Under the pieces are notes generated by a model. That model made no database searches. It worked only from the letters and a program-made list of their open reading frames with translations, and was not told the DNA's origin. From Saprospirales bacterium (GTDB lineage Bacteria; Bacteroidota; Bacteroidia; Chitinophagales; Saprospiraceae), in assembly GCA_016711045.1 (NCBI GenBank), contig JADJTT010000012.1, forward strand, positions 261,198 to 325,197: a DNA stretch of 64,000 bases, in the 5' to 3' direction. Each line of letters starts with the position of its first letter. Within the stretch, counting starts at the first letter, position 1. Both the position numbers and the translations under genes were made by a program. Shown here piece by piece: positions 47,281 to 55,258 of this stretch.

Positions 47281-47304
47281 TACCTGCCAGCCGGCAGGCT
47301 GGTA
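47281..47304. repeat. Imperfect 24-bp GC palindrome inserted in transposase
   Basis: TACCTGCCAGCC followed by GGCAGGCTGGTA, self-complementary except for two base pairs, and sharing the CTGCC/GGCAG core with the copy at 46941-46964. It interrupts the transposase between 'IQYIQENI' and 'QYFVGLSSF'. Confidence 0.9.
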
Positions 47305-47780
47305 TGTTTTCCTGAATGTATTGAATGGTATCTTCATCGCTCAAGCCTTCGATGTGTTTGACCATCAAAGCCCCCAATATGATCCGAAGATCGACTGTGG
47401 GCCGTCCCTGGTCGGTGCTCAGGCACGAAAAAAACACTTGGGCCATCTGATCCCAGGGTACCAATTCCGCCATCTTCACCCACCGGTTCTCCGGTGACAG
47501 TTTTTGCTCAAAGGGCGTACGGAATAAGGCCAGGGTCCGCTCTGTGGATGGGGTGTACTTGATCATTGTAAGTGCACGGTTTTCATATAAAGTTAGCGGT
47601 TTTTTATACTCTTGTACTACCAGAGTAATATCTTTTTTAAATATTAATAAATTGTTTATCAACATCTTAAAGGCCTTTGGAAGGTTTTTGAGGATGCCCT
47701 ATATAGCCTTATATTTATAATGTGTTTATTGACCAAAATTATCCATTATTTCCATATAGTCATTTCATCTAGAATCTTAC

Positions 47781-47848
47781 CTATAACGGAAGTGCAAGCG
47801 CAGTAGCGAGCGAATGCGAGCTATTGGCGACATGCACAAAGTTATGCC
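47781..47848. other. attC-like site 2
   Basis: Read on the minus strand it starts GGCATAACTTTGTGCATGTC and ends TTGCACTTCCGTTATAG, with a central stem around TAGC...GCTA. The HepT stop codon (47842-47844) is part of the first box. Sites 4 and 6 share both outer segments (AACTTTGT and GTGCACT), which makes a common family certain even if the integron interpretation is not. Confidence 0.7.
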
Positions 47849-48195
47849 TCGCTTTCCTCTTCTAGAATTTGTTGGATTTGAAAATGAAGCTCCGGAATCT
47901 TATTCAAGACAACATCCATAACAATATCGTAATCCACCCCAAAGTAATGGTGAATTAACTTGTCTCGCATTTTTGACATTGAACTCCACGCAACGGAAGA
48001 GTACTGATCCCTGAGATCCTCATCGACTTTTTTAGCAGCTTCACCAATGATCTCAAGGCTTCGCACAATTGCCCGCTTTAGAACCTCATTCTCATCAAGA
48101 CCCTCCCTGCTCAGACCTTCCGAATTTTCAATAATAAACTGGGTTTCCTCAAAGATGTGCCGCATAAACTCAATCGATGACTTTGACATACTCAA
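47842..48195 (-). CDS. hepT: HepT-like HEPN toxin of a type VII-class toxin-antitoxin pair
   Basis: 117 residues, all helical. The HEPN RNase motif Rx4-6H is seen in 'KMRDKLIHHYFGVDYDIV' (RDKLIHHY). In characterised pairs the MntA nucleotidyltransferase AMPylates the Tyr in this motif to silence HepT. The start overlaps the mntA stop by 26 bp, so the two are translationally coupled. The module ends within attC-like site 2. Confidence 0.9.
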   Translation of the reverse strand: MSMSKSSIEFMRHIFEETQFIIENSEGLSREGLDENEVLKRAIVRSLEIIGEAAKKVDEDLRDQYSSVAWSSMSKMRDKLIHHYFGVDYDIVMDVVLNKIPELHFQIQQILEEESEA

Positions 48196-48493
48196 CCTCC
48201 TTTTCTATGTAAGGCAATATATGTTTGCTGACCGCCTCTTTAGTTACCAGTTCAACCTCCTTCCCGAAGGCTTTTTCAAGGTAATCTACCAGACCAATGA
48301 AATTATCATAGGTCTTTTTGCCTGTTTCGAACTCTACTAGGAAGTCAATATCACTACTATCTGTCTGTTGGCCCCGGGAATAGGACCCAAACAGCCCTAT
48401 GACGCTGACCTTATATCGAGCAAGATCGAGCTTATGAGTCTTGAGAAAGTCCAAAACTCCCTTTTTGTCCAGTATGACGGCTGTTTTCGGCAT
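48170..48493 (-). CDS. mntA: MntA-like minimal nucleotidyltransferase antitoxin
   Basis: 107 residues. The nucleotidyltransferase core 'VIGLFGSYSRGQQTDSSDID' followed by 'FLVEFE' contains the GSxxRG motif and two catalytic Asp residues (SDID). It acts on the HepT partner encoded immediately downstream. The pair forms one cassette between attC-like sites 2 and 3. Confidence 0.9.
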   Translation of the reverse strand: MPKTAVILDKKGVLDFLKTHKLDLARYKVSVIGLFGSYSRGQQTDSSDIDFLVEFETGKKTYDNFIGLVDYLEKAFGKEVELVTKEAVSKHILPYIEKEVEYVKVID

Positions 48494-48564
48494 GGATTTG
48501 GCGATTCTTCTATCTTAAAGATAACCATTTCTAGATTACCGTGGTTCCCTTTTCCTTTAAGTGA

Positions 48565-48630
48565 GGCATAACGTGTGCACTCACGATGGGCGACGTTTAG
48601 CCCGCATGGGCATTATGTGCAGTGTTAGGC
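48565..48630. other. attC-like site 3
   Basis: Bounded by GGCATAAC and GTTAGGC on the plus strand; on the minus strand it reads GCCTAAC...GTTATGCC. Inner pairing boxes TGCAC/GTGCA and GCCC/GGGC flank a short central stretch TAAACGT. It lies 9 bp downstream of the DUF5615 stop. GCCTAAC matches the classical R'' core RYYYAAC. Confidence 0.7.
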
Positions 48631-48639
48631 ACTGCATTC

Positions 48640-48996
48640 TTATTCTTGGTCTTTTATCCTTACTTTGTCTTTTGAAATTACCGTGAATTTCCCCCTCAGA
48701 TCTTGCAGATAGTTCTCCAAGACTTGGCTGACTTTTTCAATTTTTTCTTCTATTTGAATGCCAGACATTCGGATAAGAATGATGCCTTTGTTCGGTTTTT
48801 TCAATCTGTAGGTAAGCTCTCCAAAATCTTTGTCTTCAGTTAACAAGATGGCCTCCATCTCATTTGCCAGGTTTAATACCTCTTCGTCATCAATACTCGG
48901 ATTGATCTCAACTATGGCCTCAATCTCATAACCATCTTCCCGCAGATGGGTCACGATCCGGAAGTCTACACTTTCATCTGCCAGGAATTTTTCCAT
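48640..48996 (-). CDS. DUF5615 PIN-like toxin
   Basis: 118 residues. 'MEKFLADESVDFRIVTHLRE' contains the N-terminal acidic site and 'AILLTEDKDFGELTYRLKKP' the second Asp cluster, typical of the DUF5615 (Mut7-C-like PIN) family. Such proteins are paired with DUF433 antitoxins, and that partner is encoded 3 bp upstream. Probable RNA-cleaving toxin, by family. Confidence 0.88.
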   Translation of the reverse strand: MEKFLADESVDFRIVTHLREDGYEIEAIVEINPSIDDEEVLNLANEMEAILLTEDKDFGELTYRLKKPNKGIILIRMSGIQIEEKIEKVSQVLENYLQDLRGKFTVISKDKVRIKDQE

Positions 48997-48999
48997 TTA

Positions 49000-49233
49000 T
49001 CAGGATGCTAGTGAGTGGACAACTTCACTTTTTATCATCTCTGCTGCAAAGGCAAGGGCAGCGAATATGTCTTCTTTCTTAAGGCGTGGGTATGCCTTCA
49101 GCAGGTCATCAATAGTTTCCCCTTCCGACAACTTCTCCAACAGCAAGTCAACCGGAATACGGGTGTTCTTGATCACAGGTTTCCCATAAAGGACCTTCGG
49201 CTTTGATTCAATGTGATTCCTCCAATCTTTCAT
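49000..49233 (-). CDS. DUF433 antitoxin
   Basis: 77 residues from ATG at 49231-49233 ('MKDWRNHIESKPKVLYGKPV'). The DUF433 winged-helix core 'KNTRIPVDLLLEKLSEGETI' is clear. A longer open frame runs upstream to 49362 but enters the IS21 left end, so the internal start is used. It represses or neutralises the DUF5615 toxin encoded next. The gene starts only 56 bp from the IS21 end. Confidence 0.88.
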   Translation of the reverse strand: MKDWRNHIESKPKVLYGKPVIKNTRIPVDLLLEKLSEGETIDDLLKAYPRLKKEDIFAALAFAAEMIKSEVVHSLAS

Positions 49234-49539
49234 AATGCTAAAGTTGCTTGTCCAATATTCAACATTCTGGCGACATATGCAAGTTCCCTGGATAATTCGG
49301 TCCATTCTGACCCCCAAAACGGAAGGCCTTAAAGGGGATTTCTCCCCGTGGCTATCTGTCATTCCGGCAGATGCTGACCCCCCATCAATGAAAGTAACAA
49401 CTCCGGATTTCGGAGCATGCTGACCCCCTTTGGGCGTCTTTGGTTACTGATTTCGGAGCATGTTGACCCCTTCGGGGAATAAAGAAGAGGGTTTTGGTTT
49501 CTTAGCGGCCAATCAATGAACCGCTAAAACAGGATCGCC

Positions 49540-51126
49540 ATGGCAGGAAAACCAAAACCTATGAGGCAAATCAAGCAACTCATTCGCTTACATCAGCAAG
49601 GCAAAGGGATAAAATTCCTGGCCCGGACGCTGAACATGAGCAAGAACACGGTAAAAGAGTATTTGGCCAAGATCCGGCAAGGAGGCTATAATCTGGACGA
49701 TCTGCTGGCGCTGGAAGACCCCGAACTGGAACGCAAGCTCCATGCGGGCAATCCTGCCTATAGTGATCAGCGATTTGAATGGTTCAAAGGCAAACTGGAC
49801 TATTATCGCGATGAACTTGGCCGTGATGGAGTGACCCGTAAATTGCTGTGGCAGGAGTATCAGGAATCGCAGCCCAATGGCTATAAATACACTCAGTTTT
49901 GCTACCATCTTAATCAACACTTACGTAGCGCAAAACCCTCCATGGTGCTTGGTCACCAGCCAGGGGATAAGCTGTACATCGACTTTGCCGGAAAGACGGT
50001 TTGTTACGTGGACCAGCAAAGCGGTGAACAAATTGAATGCCAGCTCTTTGTGGCTAGCTTGCCTTATTCGGATTATGGTTTTGTAATAGCCGTGCCCAGC
50101 CAGAAGATCGAAGACTTCATCTATGCCCTGATGCAATGCCTGTTGTTTTTAGGTGGTGTTCCGGCAGCCCTGGTTCCGGATAACCTCAAGAGTGCCGTGA
50201 CGAAGGCTTGCAGATATGAACCCAAGATCTCAGAAGCCCTGCAGCAATTTGCTAATCATTATCAAGCCACTGTAATCCCGGCCCGGGTAGCCAAGCCCAA
50301 AGACAAAGCCCTGGTGGAGAATCACGTCCGCCTGGTCTACCAACAGGTATTGGCACCCTTGCGCAACCAGCTCTTTTTTTCTTTGCATGAGTTGAACCAG
50401 GCGCTCTTTGCCCGCAATCATCGGCTCAATCAGACCCGGATGCAGCAAAAGACCACACGCGCGAAGAAAAATTCCTGGCGGCAGAAAAAGCCCGGCTCCA
50501 GCCTTTGCCTCTCATCCCCTTTGAGTTGGAATACCACCACCTGGCCACCGTGCAAAAGAACAACCATGTGCTCCTGACACAGGATAAGCACTATTACAGT
50601 GTGCCCTACGCCCATATTGGTCAAAAAGCAACCATCATTTATACCCGTTCCCTGGTCAACATCTATGTCAAAGGACAAAAGGTGGCCACTCATCAAAGGG
50701 ACCGTTCCACCAACGGCTATTCAACCGTCAAAGAACACCTCTGTTCCCACCATCAACACTACCTGAGCCGCAGTCCGCAGTATTATCAGCAACGCGCCAA
50801 AGCTCTGTCCGATATCTTTCACCAGCTCATCACTCTGGTCTTCACCCGTCCGGCACATCCCGAACAATGGTACAGGACCTGCGACGGGCTGCTCCGGCTC
50901 CAGCGACGTTATGATCCGGCTCACTTTGAAAAAGCCTGTACGCTGGCTATTGAGCATGAACAATACTCCTATGGGTTCGTATACCGCCTGCTCGAAAAAA
51001 AAACTCATCATTGCCCACGATCCCGACCCCAAAATCTCCCCTCCGCTGCCCCAACACGGCAATGTGCGGGGAGCTGATTATTACAAACAACTCACTCTAA
51101 ACTTTGAATCACATGAATCTGATTGA
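49540..51126 (+). pseudogene. istA: istA transposase with two frameshifts at A-tracts
   Basis: N-terminal helix-turn-helix ('HQQGKGIKFLARTLNMSKNT'), then the DDE core ('GDKLYIDFAGKT', 'VPAALVPDNLKSAVTKACRY', 'KDKALVENHVRLVYQQ'). The frame changes by -1 at the AAAA run near 50447-50450, after 'TRMQQK', continuing as 'REEKFLAAEKARLQPLPLIP'. It changes back at the A9 run 50995-51003, after 'VYRLLEKK', and continues 'LIIAHDPDPKISPPLPQHGN' to the stop at 51126. The two shifts compensate. Either the gene is mutated or the runs are miscounted in the assembly. All catalytic residues lie before the first break. Confidence 0.88.
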
Positions 51127-51832
51127 CTCTCAATTGACCGGGCTGAGGCTGCACGGCATGGCCCGTTCCTGGCAGGCGCTGCTGGAAACACGCCAGGCCC
51201 AAGAGCTCTCCTTTACCGATGGACTGGCCTTATTGTTGCAGGCCGAACAGGATGAACGCAACAACCGCCGTTTTGCACGCTTGCGCAAAAACGCAGGCTT
51301 CCGCTACTCGGCCTTGCTCGAACAACTCTCCTATGACACGGCCAGAGGACTGGACAAATCTCTGATCAGCCGCCTGGCTACCGCGGACTATTTGGAAAAA
51401 GGAGAGTCTGTACTCATCACCGGAGCTACCGGTTGTGGGAAGAGCTTCCTGGCTTCGGCCTTGGGCCATCAGGCATGTATGCAAGGTTACTCCGTGGCTT
51501 ACTTCAATGTCCAAAAACTCCTGATCCAAACCAAATTGGCCAGATCTGCCGGTACCATTGCCCGTCTCTTCGAACGCCTGGCCAAAACCAGACTCCTGAT
51601 CCTCGACGACTTTGGACTCACCTCCATGGAAGCTCAACAACGACTGGATATTTTAGAACTCATTGAGGATCGCCATGCCACCTATGCCACCATCATCGCT
51701 TCCCAACTCCCCGTGGTCAATTGGTATGATGTTATCGGGGAACCTACTATCGCCGACGCGATCCTGGACCGGCTGATCCATACTTCTCATCGCATTGAAC
51801 TCAAAGGAGACTCTATGCGTAAAAAAATGTAA
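51104..51832 (+). CDS. istB: IstB ATPase helper of IS21 transposition
   Basis: 242 residues, intact. Walker A 'LITGATGCGKSFLASALGHQ' and Walker B 'RLLILDDFGLTSM' of the AAA+ DnaC-like fold are present. IstB supports target choice and strand transfer by IstA. The start overlaps the istA 3' end, giving the usual translational coupling; ATG at 51113 is an alternative. Confidence 0.93.
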   Translation: MNHMNLIDSQLTGLRLHGMARSWQALLETRQAQELSFTDGLALLLQAEQDERNNRRFARLRKNAGFRYSALLEQLSYDTARGLDKSLISRLATADYLEKGESVLITGATGCGKSFLASALGHQACMQGYSVAYFNVQKLLIQTKLARSAGTIARLFERLAKTRLLILDDFGLTSMEAQQRLDILELIEDRHATYATIIASQLPVVNWYDVIGEPTIADAILDRLIHTSHRIELKGDSMRKKM

Positions 51833-51837
51833 TTTTG

Positions 51838-52251
51838 TCAGGTAATCTTGTTGGCTAATACCCTCTTTCTCCAGGTGGGGTCAGTATCACCGAAATGGGG
51901 GTCAGCATGACTGAAATATCCAACCAGATAATCAGCATTACTATCTTTTGCCAGCGCTAATAAAAAGTTGTCTTTGGGGTCCCTGCAAAGATTCACCTCT
52001 GATTGCACTTCTACAAGTTCTGCAAAGTGGCCGATCAGACTCAACAACTCAATGATATCTTCTTCAGAAAAGAATTTCCTGAACTTTGGCCGGCTAGCCA
52101 CCTCTATGAACTCACCTAATGATTCCTCGCTGAAAATCAATCGAATTGCTCCTTTTTCGAGCAATAGGTCTATCTTGATCAACTTGCTGGATATGAGATA
52201 GCTAATCCACAGGTTGGTGTCAAGGATTACTCTGGAAGGAGGGTCAGCCAT
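51838..52251 (-). pseudogene. PIN-domain toxin (COG1569 type) truncated by IS21
   Basis: From ATG at 52251 the PIN fold begins 'MADPPSRVILDTNLWISYLI' and continues to 'DPKDNFLLALAKDSNADYLV'. At 51922 it enters the IS right end, and the last ~28 codons ('GYFSHADPHFGDTDPTW...') are IS sequence. The usual TGD-containing C-terminal strand and helix are lost, so nuclease activity is doubtful. The antitoxin gene upstream overlaps its start by 8 bp. Confidence 0.85.
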
Positions 52252-52468
52252 TGCTTTTCTTTCTTTGAGTCCTAACCAACTCAACTTCTTTGGCTATTTC
52301 CTCCACACTTGGGGCCTCCTCCTCCTTTGACCTAAGTTTTGAAAGGAGGTTAGAAAAGCGTTTTTGGGGAGTCTCTTCCTCCCTAATCTTTATCAAGTTC
52401 ATCTTGGCAAGGTCCTCAAGCAGGGCCTTTACCCTTGGATCTATTAGTTCTACTGTTATTACTGTCAT
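52244..52468 (-). CDS. Antitoxin of the PIN toxin pair
   Basis: About 74 residues from ATG at 52468 ('MTVITVELIDPRVKALLEDL'). The body is helical and charged ('SNLLSKLRSKEEEAPSVEEI'), typical of antitoxins paired with COG1569 PIN proteins. Its stop overlaps the toxin ATG. Likely still expressed though its toxin is truncated. Confidence 0.75.
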   Translation of the reverse strand: MTVITVELIDPRVKALLEDLAKMNLIKIREEETPQKRFSNLLSKLRSKEEEAPSVEEIAKEVELVRTQRKKSNG

Positions 52469-52550
52469 CTTGATCAACTTTTTGCTCCAGCTCAATTTAA
52501 CTGTTTTTCAGCTTTGCTCCAACTATTCTTCCTTTGCTTGCCTGCAAGGC

Positions 52551-52618
52551 GGGGGGAGTGCACACGCAAGTAGCGAAGTGTATGCGAAGCCATTGCCGTG
52601 TGAACAAAGTTAGGTGGC
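52551..52618. other. attC-like site 4
   Basis: On the minus strand it starts CCTAACTTTGTTCACACGGC and ends GCGTGTGCACTCCCC, with the central GGCTTCGCATAC...CTTCGC hairpin. The inner 50 bp match site 6 nearly base for base. The far box (GTT) is degraded. It lies 15 bp downstream of the VapC stop. Confidence 0.7.
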
Positions 52619-52632
52619 GTGTTCTTTCTCTT

Positions 52633-53022
52633 TTACCACTTTTCGACACTAAGCCCATCAACGTTATCAAAGTGACTATCTCGGGTAACTAAAGTCAATC
52701 CGTATTGCATAGCAATAGCGGCTATCCATATATCATTTTCTGGGATCGGAGTTCCTTTATCCTTTAGCCCTTTCTTGATTTGCCCGTAGAATTTTGCCGT
52801 ATAGTCGTCGCAGGCCAGGACAGTTACCTCCGTACGGAGTTGATCGATTCGATCAATATTGGTTTGTTTCTTGGAAGAATTGAATGCCCCATAATACAGT
52901 TCACCTACCCCTATTGAGGGTACATAGATCTCAGGGTCTTGATTCACCTTGTCAATGACAGATTGATCGTCATTGAATATGGCGATTACTATGTTGGAGT
53001 CGAGTAAGTACCTACCACTCAT
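52633..53022 (-). CDS. vapC: VapC-type PIN toxin
   Basis: About 129 residues from ATG at 53022 ('MSGRYLLDSNIVIAIFNDDQ'). Acidic residues of the PIN active site are visible in 'LLDSNIV', 'GVGELYYGAF', 'PENDIWIAAIA' and 'LVTRDSHF'. VapC toxins cleave tRNA or rRNA. The start overlaps the antitoxin stop (ATGAGTGG...TAG arrangement). Confidence 0.92.
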   Translation of the reverse strand: MSGRYLLDSNIVIAIFNDDQSVIDKVNQDPEIYVPSIGVGELYYGAFNSSKKQTNIDRIDQLRTEVTVLACDDYTAKFYGQIKKGLKDKGTPIPENDIWIAAIAMQYGLTLVTRDSHFDNVDGLSVEKW

Positions 53023-53236
53023 CCTTGTCAATTTGCTCACAATCCTTCAACGAAGCCTTGAATTCCTGGGCGTCCGATGCATCAAAAACCCCTGCAAATC
53101 GCAGAATGCCCGTGGGCTTCTCCACGCGTTGCACAGCTATCATGGAGTTAATGAACTCCAATAGCTTGTATTGTTGAGCCAAAGACATCCTGCTCAATGC
53201 TTTTAGGATGGATTGTTGAATCTCAAGTTCACTCAT
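53012..53236 (-). CDS. VapB-like antitoxin
   Basis: 74 residues. The N-terminal helical part 'ILKALSRMSLAQQYKLLEFI' is followed by a flexible acidic tail ('DASDAQEFKASLKDCEQIDK') that would wrap the VapC toxin encoded downstream with overlap. No clear AbrB or RHH domain can be assigned by eye. Confidence 0.8.
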   Translation of the reverse strand: MSELEIQQSILKALSRMSLAQQYKLLEFINSMIAVQRVEKPTGILRFAGVFDASDAQEFKASLKDCEQIDKDEW

Positions 53237-53306
53237 GTACTACTTCATTGGTTAACAGCTAATATAACGAAATTTTAGCTTCTGGAGTTTCTTTCCTCTC
53301 TTTCAT

Positions 53307-53397
53307 GCCGCCTAACGGTTGGCATGGACGCTGTGCCGCCGTGCGTTGGCTTTCAGCGTTGGCTTTCGGCGGCATTGGCGACCATGCAAAGTTCGCT
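53307..53397. other. attC-like site 5 (right edge of the minus-strand cassettes)
   Basis: Plus strand GCCGCCTAACGGTTGGCATG to ATGCAAAGTTCGCTG; on the minus strand it starts GAACTTTGCATGGTCGCCAA, as in sites 2, 4 and 6. The stem includes GGCATGG/CCATGC and GCCGCC/GGCGGC. It is upstream of vapB. The stretch 53237-53558 holds this site and otherwise no gene; a minus-strand frame over it (53312-53539) is basic, low in complexity and not credible. Confidence 0.65.
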
Positions 53398-53558
53398 GTT
53401 TTCTTGCCAGTTTTCGTATTCGATAGGATGTTGCTGTGATAGAAAAATGATATCCCTTTCTGTTCAATTCAGGCGCTTTTCTGTTCAATTTACCAGGTTT
53501 GTTGAGATACAACAAAGCGCTGTGCTGCAATTTTGCCATGAACTAAAAATTAGACACG

Positions 53559-53930
53559 ATGCAGCAATTCATTTTTTTATCGCTGTGCATGTTGTTCTGC
53601 ATGAGCACTTTCGCACAAAATACCAACGACAGGATTTTGGGGCAATGGACCGATGAGGACCACACACGGGTACTGGAGTTTGTCAGAAATGGCTCCTTCT
53701 ACGATGCCATCATCCGGGAAGCGGAACCGAGTTCGCTTATCGGTAAAAAACAAATCACCTCTCTGAAGTACGATACGGGGAATGCCTATAAAGACGGCTT
53801 GTTACATGCATTTCAAAAAGGGAAAACAGCCAACTGTTCGGCCAAACTGCTTGAGGACAACAAACTTCAACTGAAGGCCAGCAAGGGACTGACATCCAAA
53901 TCGTCTGTTTGGACCAGGGTTACCAAATAA
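53559..53930 (+). CDS. DUF2147-like secreted protein
   Basis: 123 residues with a signal peptide ('MQQFIFLSLCMLFCMSTFAQ'). The start of the mature part 'DRILGQWTDEDHTRVLEFVR' then 'NGSFYDAIIR' and the ending 'SVWTRVTK' follow the DUF2147 pattern (a small periplasmic lipocalin-like fold). It ends 10 bp before the TolC-like gene and is probably the first gene of that plus-strand operon. It is the only intact gene of the operon. Confidence 0.75.
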   Translation: MQQFIFLSLCMLFCMSTFAQNTNDRILGQWTDEDHTRVLEFVRNGSFYDAIIREAEPSSLIGKKQITSLKYDTGNAYKDGLLHAFQKGKTANCSAKLLEDNKLQLKASKGLTSKSSVWTRVTK

Positions 53931-53940
53931 AATGCAATAT

Positions 53941-55258
53941 ATGAAAAACTGGATATTCTCGGTACTTCTGTTGTGTGGTAATCCTGCCATGGCGCAAATT
54001 CAGTTTAATTCCATTAAAGAGGTATTGAACTATGCCGACGCGCATGCAGTCGCCCTCAAAAGCGCCGTCATCAGCGAGCAAATCGCCGTTTCGGAAAAAG
54101 AAGCGCGATCAGCTCTGTTGCCCGCTCTTAACCTTTCTCTCGGCTACAACGATAATATTACGCTTCAGCCGACCCTGGTGCCGGCCCAGATTTTTAACCC
54201 GGCTGCTCCGGAAGGTGCTTTCCAGGAACTGACTTTCGGTACCAAATACATCTATTCCCGGGGCTTGCAAATCCAATGGGACGCGTTGAATTTTAAGAAA
54301 TTGTTTGACCTGCGAACAGCGGACTTCGAAATAGAAAAAAGTAGGACCATTACGGAGATTAACCGGTTCAATACCTATCAGCTGCTTGCTTCCACCTATT
54401 ATTCTATTCTATTGACACAGGAATCCATCAAGATTTACGAAAAAAACATCCGCGTTGCCCAATCCATTTACGAACTGGCCCAAGATAAGTTCCAGAGAGG
54501 GATTATCAGCAAGCCGGAGCTGAATCGCGCGGAAATCAACGCGATCCAAAACCAGCGGACCCTGGACCTGGCCAACAGCAATCTGGAAAAACTGTACATC
54601 CAGTTCCAAAGTCAGCTGAATACCAAGGAGCTCATCGTGGTTGCAGATTCCCCTGAAACTTTCGTGCTGTTGGAAACCGGAATACAATCCAGGCATCCGG
54701 AAATCATCATGCAGGAAGCTGAAGTCCGTAAGTCTGAATCCATCCTGAAACAAACCACTGCCCTTTGGCTCCCTTCGCTCAGCTTGTTTTATCAAAACAA
54801 CCAAAATTGGGCGACCAACGATTTTCTTGATTTTTCAAACGCCAATAATCTGCCCCAGCAGGTTTTCGGGGTTAAATTATCCATGGCTGGCCTGCTGAGC
54901 GGTTCAACGAGGCAAAAGGTCAGCCAGTCTAAAAGTGCACTGCAACTACAACAATTGCAATTGGACAACCTCATGCTGTTGAAGGGAAAAGAAGACGAGT
55001 CCCTGCAAATTCAGCAAAGAGGCATCCAAGCAGCTGGCCGAGCAAAAAAAGATATTGGCCCTTCAAGAGGAAAATGATGTCCACGCCGAAAACAGATTCG
55101 ACGGCGGCATCATCAGCCTCGACCAGCGTTTGGACCAAAGTGACGATTTGCTGGCTGCCCAAAATTATTATCTGCAAAGTTTGGCAGACTACACCCTTGC
55201 CCAATACAAATTGTACATCAGGCAAAAGAATTTCGAATCTAAATCAAAAATAAAATGA
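53941..55258 (+). pseudogene. TolC family protein, frameshifted near the C-terminus
   Basis: Signal peptide ('MKNWIFSVLLLCGNPAMAQI') then the outer-membrane factor repeats ('YELAQDKFQRGIISKPELNR' in the first, 'FGVKLSMAGLLSGSTRQKVS' in the second). The frame is lost near 55015-55025. The first frame ends 'KKDIGPSRGK'; the true C-terminus continues in another frame as 'EASKQLAEQKKILALQEEND' to 'YTLAQYKLYIRQKNFESKSK'. The reconstructed stop (TGA 55256-55258) overlaps the next ATG as ATGA. Channel protein of the efflux system below. Confidence 0.85.

Larger units (their letters stand above)
46132..47566 (-). pseudogene. IS5-type DDE transposase, split by two palindromic insertions
   Basis: The coding line starts at ATG 47566 ('MIKYTPSTERTLALFRTPFE'). 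The N-terminal IS5-type domain 'DLRIILGALMVKHIEGLSDE' then 'DTIQYIQENI' breaks at a palindrome. It resumes in a second frame with 'GLSSFQIEPVFVPSLFVEIR' to 'QQLRYLRRNL', breaks again, and continues in a third frame from 'KTLNKMLDLLETKKYNVCWT' to the C-terminal Glu motif 'KRSEVEGKFGQAKSKYG'. The catalytic Asp is probably in 'LVLADQIYWT'. Both breaks coincide exactly with 24-bp GC palindromes and each shifts the frame by the same amount (2 mod 3, fitting ~20 bp net insertion). Apart from these, the gene appears complete. Confidence 0.88.
46123..47700 (-). mobile_element. IS5-superfamily insertion sequence with broken transposase
   Basis: Terminal inverted repeats of the form AGGGC-NN-CCTCAAAAA are found at 46123 (AGGGCGACCTCAAAAA) and, inverted, at 47685-47700 (TTTTTGAGGATGCCCT). 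The element is 1578 bp and encodes one transposase split over three frames. A short TA next to each end could be a target duplication. It is inserted between the GNAT cassette and the HepT/MntA cassette. Inability to make full transposase suggests the copy is inactive. Confidence 0.8.
49289..51922 (+). mobile_element. IS21-family insertion sequence
   Basis: Ends TGGATA...TATCCA carry repeated subterminal boxes. Left copies of the ATTTCGGAGCATGCTGACCCC type lie at ~49289, ~49361, ~49407 and ~49449; right copies are inverted at ~51877 and ~51898. Multiple terminal repeats and the istA/istB pair are standard for IS21. No matching target duplication is evident next to the ends, so one flank may have been deleted after insertion. 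The right end lies inside a PIN toxin gene. Confidence 0.88.

Noticed and set aside
50447..51003. istA frame changes considered as programmed frameshifting
   Set aside because: IS21 IstA is normally one frame, the two shifts have opposite sign, and both are at A-runs, so mutation or miscounted homopolymers is more likely.
53312..53539. Minus-strand frame of 75 codons overlapping attC-like site 5
   Set aside because: Basic, low-complexity product made largely from the palindrome; no family similarity.
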